A DNA stretch of 64,000 bases from Porites lobata (taxonomy: Eukaryota > Cnidaria > Anthozoa > Scleractinia > Poritidae): assembly GCA_942486035.1 (NCBI GenBank), contig CALNXK010000099.1:245001-309000 (forward strand), written 5' to 3'. The notes beneath the pieces were generated by a model that was not told the origin of the DNA, did no database searches, and saw only the letters and a list, made by a program, of their open reading frames with translations. Made by a program: the position numbers and the translations under genes. Shown here piece by piece: positions 45,701 through 57,000 of the stretch; position 1 is the stretch's first letter; each line of letters begins with the position of its first letter.

Positions 45701-47498
45701 TCTCGCTTTAGCTCACTGTCGTCAAGGGACATATTTTTTGGTTAGTTTCTTTAGTCCAGGTGTAATTAAACAATTGGTATTGAAAAAATATTGACTGATT
45801 GCTAACAATTACGATCGACTTCGGCCTAGGCCAAACGCCGAACTTTTCATGAGACGAACTAAACTGTAATTTAGGTCGACCTAAAGTAAGTTTCCCGTCT
45901 GAAGCGGATGGAACGTCTAAACATCGTCTCCGGGACAAACGTCGATCTTCACTTGCGACGAACTAAACTCAATAAATTAAAAATTTGTGGGCATGAAAAC
46001 GTATATTTAGCCTAGTTTGAAAGAGAATTTATTAAATGCAATTTGCTTTTTGATCTGATTTAGTTGATTGGTTTGACGCGTCCTAAGTTCGACCCAACGG
46101 ATGATTAATTTAGGTCGACCCAAATTAGAGTTTAGTTCGTCTCATGAAAAGTTCGACGATTGGCTTATAGGCCTTAGCAGCTTGTTATACATAACTAGGT
46201 GTAGAGGTGAAGTCAAGGGAGAACGAGCTCTTCTTCTCAGGCTCTTGATATACAGTCGACTCCCGATAACTCGAACCCTCGCTAACTCGAACCTCGCGCT
46301 AACTCGAACCAATTTTCGTTTCCCCTCAGGTCATTTTCTATATAATTTAACCCTCGATAACTCGAACCATGTTTTGAGCCCTTAAAAAGTCGGGAAAAAA
46401 GCCGTGTACTGACGTCCGAAACATTGAATTTTGGATTTCCTATTAACGTGTTGTAGGAGTATAGTTTATTAATTGAGGCTGATGTTGATTATCACAGGCT
46501 AACGTGAAGCAACTTTACTTCTCAAAACAGTAAAACGCATGTTCTATTTAGGCTATGTTTTGTTACGTCACGTTCTTATTTATAATCTAGAAGTACCTTT
46601 TAATTTTCACTTGACATTTCTACAATTAAATGTGATTAAAATGTTCACTGTGCAGTAAAAACTGTTTTTTACCTTACTCTCGGCTATTTTCTTCGAGCTC
46701 CCGATAACTCGAACTCCCGATACCTCGAACTTTTTTCGATTTCCCTTGAAGGTTCGAGTTATCGGGAGTCGACTGTATATCCTAACTACAGTGAGTAACA
46801 GGACATCCTCTTCGAACTCTGATTTCATAACACAGCTCATAAAAAGAGAAGAGGCTATAAACTACTTAAATTGCGTTACTTGCTTTTTCTTCCCATAGGA
46901 AACAAAACTCGATGTCTTCAATTCTATCACCTTAAAAGAGGGCTTCTGTGTGGGAATGCAAGTAAACGGTGATACAAAATGGCTAAAAATAAAAAGGAGA
47001 GGAGTAACCCCGACGTCTGTCTTTTTAGAATCACAATTAATCAAAGTCCATATGGATCCCTCGAAATGGAAATCTTTATTAACCGGATCTTACTTACAGG
47101 TAAATTTACTGAAAAACGAAATGCACGAACAAATCCAGGCTAACTTATCTGCCAAATATTTTTGTACATCATTTCAAACAAAAGCACACTACGTAACCCT
47201 ATATAAACGTTTGTACTTTTTAATAAAATTTTAAATAGATGGCATTCTTCTTTTTTCATCTCAGGGTACAGAACAGGGGTATAATGTTCACAGCGATTGT
47301 AGAAATGGGCCAAGAGCCCGAATAGGAATAGTCTCCCGGCAAATAGATTGTAACCAGACGGTGGTGTCCAGGATAGGGTTTGGAACCGATGGAGACGCTG
47401 GAGGAATGGACACCAATAACAGTTGTGGAAACGAGGCTGTTGATGCCCATGGCAATGGAACATCGATAAAAGCGTTTTGCTATATCTTTATAAAGTAG
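39734..47498 (+). CDS. Secreted PAN/apple plus fibrinogen-like protein (7 exons, 334 aa)
   Basis: Exons: 39734-40012, 41292-41313 (a 22-nt microexon), 42401-42455, 43370-43502, 45078-45158, 46899-47099 and 47265-47498. Phases agree throughout, giving 335 codons with the stop. A signal peptide (MYFAALFLPFFLTIALC) is followed by a PAN/apple domain with the paired cysteines of GCLQACNNEPRCISY and KTCEI. A Pro/Gly linker (PTPGPKPG) leads to a fibrinogen-related domain: SCEEIFS, SSGTYYIK, the ECGEGGWTLAMKIDG core, and RIGFGTDGDAGG with CGNEAVDAHG near the C-terminus. Related coral proteins are annotated as 'uncharacterized skeletal organic matrix protein 5-like', so an extracellular matrix or lectin-like role is plausible. 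Whether this one is in the skeleton is unknown. AATAAA at 47764 may end the transcript. Confidence 0.88.
43996..44735. repeat. Dispersed ~600-bp repeat, copy 2
   Basis: Matches the 8385-8995 block from AGATTTAGCCAGGACTAAAA through GCCGCTCATTTTCACCTTAG to CCTGTTGATTGAATTATTTA and CACGTGATTGCAAAAATTTC. A short (CGGT)n tract at 44639-44665 lies near the right end. It is in intron 4 of the PAN/fibrinogen gene. Confidence 0.7.
45222..45354. repeat. Foldback element, CTGTTTACATGGAGT arms
   Basis: CCTGTTTACATGGAGTGG on the left pairs with CCACTCCATGTAAACAGG on the right, and GACCCCGGTC-type words pair further inward. The arms run to about 60 bp. Non-coding, in intron 5 of the PAN/fibrinogen gene. 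Confidence 0.8.
45823..46173. mobile_element. MITE with ~50-bp inverted repeats
   Basis: AACTTTTCATGAGACGAACT at the left end is repeated inverted at the right end (AGTTCGTCTCATGAAAAGTT), with flanking GGCCTA words. About 350 bp, non-coding. It lies directly before a Tigger-like element. Confidence 0.8.
46253..46775. mobile_element. pogo/Tigger-like MITE, CAGTCGACTCCCGATAACTC ends
   Basis: Perfect inverted termini of about 24 bp (CAGTCGACTCCCGATAACTC...) are flanked by TA at 46251-46252 and 46776-46777. Sub-copies of CTCGATAACTCGAAC recur inside. Termini and TA target fit Tigger-type elements. 523 bp, no transposase. Confidence 0.88.
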
Positions 47499-49777
47499 AA
47501 TTCATTTGGGCGTTACTTAGGTTATATTTTATGAGAAAGAGAGCAAGTGCAAACCAGGATAACACGTAGAAGACCACTTCAAAAGATTAACTTGTAGTTT
47601 TTTGAAGGGCATTCGTTTAAAAAATCCTTGAAACAAGCAGCTTGAGATAATTGTAATTCACCACAAAGGAACAGTTGGTCTCAACCCACTATCGGCCGAT
47701 ATGTCGTTATCTAAGTAAGGACGACCCACGATAAATGTCGATTGAATTTGTCCCCGTTAAAGGAATAAACTTTGTTTTTGGGTCATACTGTAGATAGAAT
47801 GTTGTTGGTCTATTCCGTGTGCTTTCGTGATAAATGTGAGGTTTACTCTAACCAGTATTAAGACACTAGTGTTACTTGTCAGTTACAGAGTTTATATATC
47901 GTTTAGATTTGTCTTAACAATATCAATACCTGAACAAGAAAACTGTATTAAGGAAATCTGGAAACATTTTTATGTGGACATTGAGGCTTACAATGTAAAG
48001 GGTTAATTTGAGCGTCACTAAGCGTTCTCTTTATCTTACTTCAAATAGCCAGTACCTGCGAGGATAAGAGAAATGTTCGTTAATTGGAGGAAAGAATAGT
48101 TAGGTCCTATAACACAATGTTGTAGTAAAAAAGAGCGAAATCAGTTTGAAATCTATAAAAACTGGTCTGTTCTCACGTGAGAGCACAGCCGCGGGTAGAG
48201 AATGCATACTGCCACCAAACTTGGTAGATGTTTAAACGCGAGATAAATAACTAAGTATCAAGCAATCTAATCAATTGACAAAACCTTTTTACTGATTGCC
48301 TTTAAACCTGCTTAATCATGACATGCACAGAACCATGTCATATGAAGCATCACGGATTGTAGCCATAGGCTTATTTGAAACAGAAAAACTCAAAAGAAAT
48401 AAAGTAAGCCTGATCCCGAAGCAAGCCAAAGTGAGCCAAACATAGAAAATCCATGTAAGATTGGCTGAGATATAGATGGAGATTTTAACGCAGATCATAA
48501 AGCATTTCAGTACAACAGCTTTAAACAACTATGGTGGTGTTCTTTCGTCGGTTTCTCCTCGTTGTAAGGAGAACCTTTTACAACTCACGGGAGACATAAA
48601 ACGAATAAAAACGGGATATTTGATCGTTTCTTTGATTAGGGCTGACATTTCAGTGATTTCAGTAGTATCGCTTGCAGAGCAACCGCATTTTTCGGGGAAC
48701 AAGCGGTCATTAATTCCCGCCTGAGCAGTGGTCATTTTTGAACCAGAGAACAGTGGGAACTGGGAAGAGTTGGAATTGGGGAGGGGTGGAATAACTTTCC
48801 GCCCCCTTTGTTTAGTCTACAAAAACCCCCGTGTTCGAACTGTAATGCTAATGCATCCTCAGAGAACACCTACACCTGCAGGATATAGCTTGTATCGCAG
48901 GCTCACTGCGATTGAGTTTATTTATTCTCGTACCTGCTAACGGGTGGCGTAATTTCGCTTCAACAGAGTCACAACTAAAAATAACAAAACACACCATGCA
49001 GGGAGTTGCTCTCGGTAAAGCAAAAAGATTTTCTCTGGGTGGTGTCGCTGGATTTTAAAGATTTTTGCAGGAACCTTAGGAAAAGAAAAAATAAGATTGC
49101 TTGGTTTCAAGAAGCGTGCCCTTTGGAGAACTTGCGCTGGTTTTGTTTTGGTTTATTTTGCTTAATTTCACGCTAATTTGACCGTGGATTTAAGCTACTT
49201 GGTGACTACGCACTCTCGAGGCGTTTCAATACCTCAGAGCATTTTGGAGTAGATATCTGCAGCCCACCGACAGAGCGACAATTGAACTTGAAACGCTAGT
49301 TGCTTTACGTGACACTTTATGCACTTTACCAGGTATATGTTCATGGAAAAACGGCTTCGAGAAATACGACTCTTCGTTGATGGATTGTTCGAATATACAA
49401 CGGACTCGCCATATTAACTGGCTGCACCGCGAGAGCACTTTCTTGTAAAAGCCGGCAAACTGTACACGCTTTCTTCTTACCTTATTTTGACGAAAGTTTT
49501 GTCGGTCACAACTGTGCTCATTTTGAAGGAAATTAGACTTATTGTTGTCTAATTGAATCAACAGCAAACAGACGGGCGGGGACGTTTTATACAGAGGACA
49601 GCAGAATTTGTCAATGTTCAAGATTTTTTCCTGCTAAAAACTTAAAAGATTGTTGATCAAGTATTTCTTTTAAACAAGGCTCGAAAAAGACTATTTGCAA
49701 GGCCAGGAAAAGCTGAATGGTTTTAAGTATTCGCTTGTTTATTGTTCAACCTATCCCACAATTCTTTATGGGTTTCT
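47499..49777. other. Intergenic, upstream of the first SERINC gene
   Basis: No gene was supported. A segment ending near 48006 (ATTGAGGCTTACAATGTAAAGGGTTAA) resembles the right end of the TTAA-type MITE at 6760-6971. Short open frames between 48316 and 49621 lack recognisable motifs. The region just upstream of 49778 should hold the promoter of the intronless SERINC; no TATA box stands out. Confidence 0.4.
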
Positions 49778-51868
49778 ATGGGAGCAGCTCTGCAGACTCT
49801 GGGCTTAGCGGAAGTCGCGAGTGAGGTTGCTTGTTGCGCAGGCTCAGCAGCGTTCAGCTTATTTTGCAAGAAAAAGTTTGGCGGCACACGATCGAGGCTT
49901 TTCTTTACCGTGTTTTTACTAATGAGTTCGATTCTTTGTCTCGTTATGCTTACTCCGAACATGCGGACAAATCTTGATAAGATACCGTTACTGTGCACAA
50001 AACTTGCGCCCAAACGGGTTTGTGATAATCTGGTGGGATATGGTGCCGTTTACCGAGTTTCCTTCGCGATGTCTGCGTTCTTTCTGCTCTTTTCACTACT
50101 AACGTACAATGTACATTCAACAAAACAGTTTCGAGCAAGACTTCACAACGGATTCTGGTACATCAAGCTATCACTTCTGGTTTTAATAATGGGTGTTGTA
50201 TTTTACCTTCCAAACCCTGGGCTTTTTGCTAAGATATGGATGTACATTGGTTTGACTGGCGGATTTATGTTTATATTGATTCAAGTGATTCTGGTGATCG
50301 ACTTTGGACATTCATGGAGTGTTTCGTGGGCGGAGAAAATGGATACGCTCGACACGAAGTGTTGGTACTTCTCGCTGGCCTTTTCTACAGCTTTAGTGTA
50401 TTCAATTTCCATCACAGCTGCCGTTATGTTCTATCTGTTTTTCACCAACCCAGACGACATATCACAGTGTAAAGCTAACACATTTTACATAAGTTTTAAT
50501 GTTGGTCACTGTGCATTAGCCACTATCATCTCCGTACTTCCAAGAGTCCAGCAAGAAACAACGGGAGCGGGCCTCCTACAATCTTCAGTTATTACGATAT
50601 ACACCATGTATCTTACATGGAATACTCTTTCGTCTCAGCCAGACTCAAAGTGTAACCCGCTGGGCGCGGTTATACTAGAATACGATAAAGTTTCTGGTGT
50701 GAACGGTGAAGCTATATTTGGTACACTTTTAATGTTTGCATTGCTGGCATTTGCGTGTACCGTCCGCCCAAGCACGTCGCAGCTTGGGAAACTAGGGCTG
50801 TCATTATCTGACAATCCTGAGTATTTGCGAAAAAGCGCTCAAATAAACTATAAACGCCGCAAAGAGGACAAAACACCTAAAGAAGACGGCAAGGAGACAG
50901 ACGAGCTTGCAGGCGAAGACGTCGCATATAGCTACTCGTTTTTTCATTTTGTACTTTTTCTTGCTTCGTTACATGTAATGATGGTAATGACTAATTGGCA
51001 TAGCCCAGACGAGAATGTTGATTTTAAGAAAATGATAAAGAACTGGGCGGCAGTCTGGGTACAAATGGCTTCAAGTTATATTTGCTGTCTAGTGTATATA
51101 TGGACACTTGTGGCACCGTTAATACGAAGTACATGGGGCTATTATTTGGGACTCGATATAGAACCCATGAGGCATCCAAGTGCAAGACGAACTAGCGCGG
51201 CGCAGTTAAAGGAAGATTTTGAAAAAGCTAGAAAGATTTTGAAAAAGGCTGAAACTACAGTTGACAGGACTAAATCTAGACAAAGTGTTGAGAATGAGAC
51301 CAAAGCGAGGAAGAGTAGTTCACCAGAAACGGCAAAAAATTCTCGAAAACAAGAAAATACTGAAACACACACTACTGAGCCTGCAGCAAAGGCGTTAGAT
51401 CAAAACAGAACTGATGCTGAAAACGTCAGCGATGATTATAAACAAAAGAGAGAAACTGGCCAGCACGATGTTCCAATCTGCGGGAAGCCGGTTGAAAGAT
51501 TAAAGGATAAGATCGAAGAAACACCGACTTCGACAAGCGATACATGTTCGCCTTCGCCTAAAATTGACATTCGTAATAGTAAGGGTTGTCATTCTTTAGA
51601 GAGGAGTTCGGAAGAATATGTGAAACAACTCGGGCCTTCACAACAAGTAAGAATACAGATCGATCATCCATTTGAAAAAATAACACAAGAAAGCGAGGTA
51701 AATAACAGTGTAAAAGAACCTGAAGTTTCCAAAGAAATTCTTAGACTACAAGAGAGAATTCTCAGATTTCAAGCGAAAATCGTCAGAATACAGCATAAGA
51801 TTTTATCAATACAAGAAACGGGCGAAGATGTTTTCACAAGGCCAGAATCAAGAACAAAGCGAGGATAA
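49778..51868 (+). CDS. SERINC (TMS/TDE1) family membrane protein, intronless, 696 aa
   Basis: A single uninterrupted exon. The start MGAALQTLGLAEVASEVACC matches the usual SERINC N-terminus. About ten membrane segments follow (roughly residues 41-58, 91-111, 127-145, 152-175, 197-221, 234-254, 266-284, 313-329, 386-405 and 424-447). Family blocks include VGYGAVYRVSF, RARLHNGFWYIK, IWMYIGLTGGF, ISVLPRVQ and YTMYLTWNTLS. SERINCs are plasma-membrane and endomembrane carriers or scramblases, and some vertebrate members block retroviral infectivity. After the last helix there is an unusual, charged tail of about 250 residues ending in a heptad coiled coil (ILRLQER ILRFQAK IVRIQHK ILSIQE, about residues 652-678). 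AATAAA lies 16 bases after the stop (51884). It is probably an old retrocopy or an intron-loss paralogue of the gene at 54077. Confidence 0.92.
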   Translation: MGAALQTLGLAEVASEVACCAGSAAFSLFCKKKFGGTRSRLFFTVFLLMSSILCLVMLTPNMRTNLDKIPLLCTKLAPKRVCDNLVGYGAVYRVSFAMSAFFLLFSLLTYNVHSTKQFRARLHNGFWYIKLSLLVLIMGVVFYLPNPGLFAKIWMYIGLTGGFMFILIQVILVIDFGHSWSVSWAEKMDTLDTKCWYFSLAFSTALVYSISITAAVMFYLFFTNPDDISQCKANTFYISFNVGHCALATIISVLPRVQQETTGAGLLQSSVITIYTMYLTWNTLSSQPDSKCNPLGAVILEYDKVSGVNGEAIFGTLLMFALLAFACTVRPSTSQLGKLGLSLSDNPEYLRKSAQINYKRRKEDKTPKEDGKETDELAGEDVAYSYSFFHFVLFLASLHVMMVMTNWHSPDENVDFKKMIKNWAAVWVQMASSYICCLVYIWTLVAPLIRSTWGYYLGLDIEPMRHPSARRTSAAQLKEDFEKARKILKKAETTVDRTKSRQSVENETKARKSSSPETAKNSRKQENTETHTTEPAAKALDQNRTDAENVSDDYKQKRETGQHDVPICGKPVERLKDKIEETPTSTSDTCSPSPKIDIRNSKGCHSLERSSEEYVKQLGPSQQVRIQIDHPFEKITQESEVNNSVKEPEVSKEILRLQERILRFQAKIVRIQHKILSIQETGEDVFTRPESRTKRG

Positions 51869-51883
51869 CAACACATTTAGCAG

Positions 51884-51889
51884 AATAAA
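51884..51889 (+). terminator. Poly(A) signal of the intronless SERINC gene
   Basis: AATAAA, 16 bases after the stop codon and in the transcript strand. Confidence 0.6.
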
Positions 51890-53487
51890 ATATAGGTGTT
51901 ACAGGGGAAAGCCGTTGCTTCAGTGTCTTTCATGAAAAGAACAAAAATCAAACAGCGCCACTACTCACTAGCTTTAATTTGTCAGCAAACTCATATGTAT
52001 AGAGGCTGTTATTCGCATCAACGTAAGTCCAGTAGTTATTCAACATACAGCCTAAAGCACACAGATTGTTCTCGTCGCTTTTGCAGTTTCACCCCATATT
52101 CAGGTCCTTTGTCGCCATTTCATCTGTCTTATGTCGCTATACACATAATTGCCGTTTATTAGAGTGGTATTCAACTGGATGTCCCATGTAAAGCCAAAAT
52201 CAAGTTTATTTCATCGTTAACTAACGCTCAATGCGCCAATCAAATCTCAAACAGCCGGTAATTTGATTTAATTTTCAAAATGGCATCCGACAAAATGACG
52301 TTTAGTTGGAAACCACTCTAAGAGCTTTCATTGAGCACCCAAGTTTTAGAGAGAAGGCGAAGGTTGAAGAGAAAACCAGGCACTTCTTTGGCATCGCCGG
52401 CATTTTCTTGTTGCTCTAAATATTGTTATCATTTGTAACTAACTTTATACTTTTGTATTGTAAACAACGAACGTTTTTATAAAGATTTGTATCAAAATAA
52501 TTTTAATATATTCAAAACTATGCATTCGCTAAGGCTATGTACCAAAAAATAAATATAGTGGAAACTTTGGCTTAACTCAACTGCGTCCCGGATCTTCTGT
52601 TGAATAAAAAGATCTTTCTAAGGTATTGTTATTAGTTAATAAATTGCACTCGCTATAATCCAGATCAATTTTTCACAATTTATCAACTGGTCAACGTATT
52701 TCGTCCCTTCGTCACGCCGGTAGCACTATGTATTGACATGAAGTCATATTTTCCCAAAAGATAATAAGGCAAAACGAAAACTGACAGTTCCCACTAAAAC
52801 ACATCTGTACCCCCCAGTTTTCGAGTTCACTTGACTACGATTAAATTTCAGTTTCTTATAAAAAGAGTATTTATTATGATATAATTAGACCACGCAAACT
52901 TTCGCTTTGGTGACAAGAAGGATGGTCTCTGGTCGAACGAAGAGGAATATCGGATTCTTCTGTCCACACATTTAACGCGATTTTAATATCGGCAATTATT
53001 ATATGGCTACAATAGTACCCGCTCTGATTGGCTGCTGAGCAGGCAAGAGGTTTTTTGTAAGACCGGGCATTATACCCTTGGTTCCAGAGGATATCTTTTT
53101 CTCATCCATACTAATCGTTGGTGGCGAAGCCGCGTCAACGAAGCGCGAAGCGCCGAGAGAAAAAAATAACCGGGAGCCTCATCAAACCGCAAGCACTGTT
53201 TATTTCACATTAGGTATTTTGAGAACGGACCTCTGAAGCCAGGGTACTGAGCAGCCTGAGATGTGAGTAAAACCTACGAGCGCGAGGGCGAAAAAATCCA
53301 AAAAATCCCGACAAAATATAACTTTATAAAACATATCTTTCAATAACTGAAAGAAAATATTAGCAGTTGGTACTTCTTTAGTCAAAGCGATGAAGAGAGC
53401 CACAGCGAGTTTTATTATCCAGAGAGGGAAGAACAGCGCTTTTAAAAAGCCATTTATTATAATAAATAACTTGTTAACCTCGTCTGT

Positions 53488-53572
53488 TCGGTCATTACAG
53501 AGAAATCTCAGACCTCGACCAGCTCGGTCAATTCATCAAGGCCTCGGTCTGAGATTTCATTGTAATGACCTC
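53488..53572. repeat. Foldback element, TCATTACA arms
   Basis: GAAATCTCAGACC (left) and GGTCTGAGATTTC (right) pair, with TCATTACA/TGTAATGA outside them. About 85 bp, arms about 34 bp. Confidence 0.75.
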
Positions 53573-54076
53573 ACTCTCGGGTAATAAGTGGTATGTATTT
53601 TCGCAACAAAACGCAACAAAGTCTTGAGAACTAGGTTTGATAAACTTGCGTAAGTAAGTAAGTCAGTAATCAAGTATAAAAGTACGATGACCTACTATCA
53701 ACAATAAAATTAGCCAAGTGAACTGGGTCGAGAGATCGTGTAAGGCCATCGGTTCAATCGTTTCTCAATGAAGCACTTTGCGCAAAGAGAAGACTGTTGA
53801 TTAAAGAGTCACGATATCGATCGATAAAAACGTTTCGAAAGTTATCGTTAAATTTTTTAGTACGAAAAACGACAATTGAAAAACCATTTATCATTTTGTT
53901 TCTCATTTTATTGAGCTTTATATTGATCACGACGATAGAGTTTTCTACTTTTCCTCTATGGCATCACCATACCGCCATATTTACATCGCAAATTTGATAT
54001 TTCGCTTGAGAAATACGATCCTTGATTTTTCATTTCACAACTGAACTAATTTACCAAGTGACGTGACATCACTTAA

Positions 54077-57000
54077 ATGGTACCACCAGAACTACAAACA
54101 CATCAACTACAAACATCTTCTCTACGATCCACAGCGATAAAAAAGGAAAAAAAACAGTTTACTGACATGAATGACGATTCTGAAAATGGAGTTAAATCCG
54201 ACCGAGATGTTTCCTGTTTGTGCGGTAATTGTGGTAAAATCAGGAGAGCTACCGTCACGCGCACAACCTACGTTATATTCCTTTTACTTGTCACGCTCCT
54301 ATGCTTTGTGCTGTCAGCCCCGCAAACAAGACAAAAGATATACGCTATTCCACATTTCTGCAACGAGATCGTGGATTCAAAAACCTGTGAAAGTTTGGTT
54401 GGATACACGGCAGTGTATCGAGTGTGTTTTGGGATGGCCATGTTTTATCTTGTTTTCTCCTGTGTTTTAGTTGGAGTTAAAAGCCTCGGAGACATTCGCG
54501 CACGGATCCATAATGAATTCTGTTACATCAAATTGTTGCTATTGATAGGTTCGTAATTGAACAACTGCGCATGACTTGATTATTGCATGCTTAAGAGAAT
54601 CATCGTATTGTAATGTTTTCACTTCGGTTCATGCCTTCTTTATTTTTCATCACATTAGCACGATATAATAATTGTTATTGGCATGTACGAATCGACTCAA
54701 TCGCTCTAATCGCGCAAAATCGCTAAGAAAATTAACTTACTAAACGTTTTTGAAATGGACTAAAACCAGGAGACAAGTCTTGTAAGAGGTTCATGATCGT
54801 CCGGGTGATAGTAGTCTTGAGTGAGCCAGGATAGTTTTTAACAATGATAAGTCCTGCTGATGATGACACTCACTTAGATGACCATCAACATGATTATAAG
54901 GCAGCATAATTAGTTATTACTGATTTCAATTTATTAATTATCAAATCAAATTATCATACTTAGCATTCCAGTTTTCTAAAAAACATACTCTAGTGTGTTT
55001 GGTCTGAAAGGCCAAAAAAACAACACGTAAAATGATATTTGGGCACACCTTTCGCCTGAATACTAATGCAGTGCGAAACAAAAAATAATTAAGCAATAGA
55101 CCACACTTTCTACGGGTTACCGGCGTGATAACCCATGCGGGATGTTGGGAGAACACGAGAAAAGCTTGTAAATCACGAGCCGAAGGCGAGTGATTTACAA
55201 GCTTTTCTCGTGTTCTCCCAACATTCCAAGTGGGTTATCACTCCGGTAACCCGTAGAAAGTGTGGTCTATTGCTTTTATAAAATAACTTTGAGTAAAACG
55301 GAGTTGTTTAGGTTTTCTATGAGTTTACCGGCACAATAAACCAGGGGTTTTTAACCAATCAGAACGCGCGCACTATCTTAGTTATTTTGTAACATACTAC
55401 TATACAATTTGTTTCTATTTCAGCACTAATCGTAAGTTCGTTGCTTATACCCCCGTCTGTCTCCTTTAATCGTATTTGGATGTACTGTGGGCTGGTGGGA
55501 GGTTTCCTCTTTATTCTAATACAACTCGTTTTGCTGGTCGACATGTCTCACACCTGGAGCGAGACCTGGGTCGAGAAGATGGAAAAAGCCTCAAGCACGT
55601 GCCTTTCAAAATGCTGGTGGGTAAAAATTGTTGTTCCCAATTCTATTTTCCAGCACAGAGAGATTACGGAAGTTACTTCGCCGTTTCAAAATTCAAGGAT
55701 CGTACTCTTTTGAGCTATTCAAATTTCATGACTTTTTCCTGGTGACTTTAGGTTTAGCTGTCACTTTGCAAAACTTTCCTAGTTTTAGGGTATTTTTTGA
55801 CCTCAAACAGTTCACACTAAAATGCATGCCGTTCGCGCTTTTTAATTACTTCTCTGTATCTTACTTTGTCCTTGCCTTGTCATCTGCAGTAACTAATCTA
55901 CCAAAAAAAACTTTAACTTTTCACAACGACCAACTATTAAATTCCATGACTTTCTGGACCTGGAAAATGAAATTCGTAAATTCCATGACTTTTACAGTTT
56001 TCCATGACCTGCACGAACCCCGTAATTAGTGTCAATTTTTCTACACAGACCGTTTACTATTTCTTCGGTTACAACAAAATTACATTCTATCTTCGACATA
56101 CTAATAAAGCGCGATTTATTTTCAGGTACTTAACGTTTTTGTCGTGTACTGGTTTGATGTTTATCATCTCCATGGTGGCTGTGATATTATTCTACAAATT
56201 TTTCGTCCGTTCCGCTGATTGTAAAACGAATCTATTTTTCGTCTCGTTCAGCCTGTGCCAGTCTGTCGCGGTAACTGTGGTCAGCGTTCTTCCCAAGGTG
56301 CAGGAAGCACAGTCAGGTACAGGTGAGTGACATATGGTTAAAAAGGTACGCGGACAAACAGCCTGTGACCAACAGCAAAGAAGTGACAAACAAAGGCAGT
56401 GACTATGCCTTATAAAACTAGCTGTTGTATATGTAAGTATGGTGTTAATATCCATTTATACACGTGGGTATCGGTGTAAGAATAAAAAAGCGGAGGTTTT
56501 TGGGTTAGGGGTTAACTGCTAATTTTCCAGCATGTGACAGTCAATAACCTTCCACGTTGTATAACGAGAGACTATCCAATTCCTGGAAAAAAGATGTTAT
56601 AGAGCCAAAAATTTAAGCGTTTGAGCATCAGCACGCTGGCCCCGTCGATACCGTTTCCATAACTATGCATTGAATAGAATAGAGTAGAATTTTAATAGAA
56701 TCATGCTCAAGAGGTTTTTCAGACACTTTTTACAATGACATGAATACATGAAATACTAAACTACTTAAATTGTGAATAATAAATATAAGAAAATAAGAGT
56801 TCTTAAAAAAAACCTATGAAAAAAAAACCTATGAAAAGACTTGCTCTAAAAGTTGCCCTATTATTGCTTGCTTGAATGACTGCAAGGAAACGCATTGCTT
56901 TACGTCATTATCTAAATCGTTCCAAATACAAGTTCCTCTATATGTGAATTTTCGTCGGCCAGAAGCAGTTCTATACAACGGTATATGTAATAAATCATGC

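Larger units (their letters stand above)
51869..54076. other. Intergenic between the two SERINC genes
   Basis: Apart from the poly(A) signal at 51884-51889 and a foldback element at 53488-53572, I see nothing. The 2.2 kb should contain the promoter of the second SERINC gene. Confidence 0.5.
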
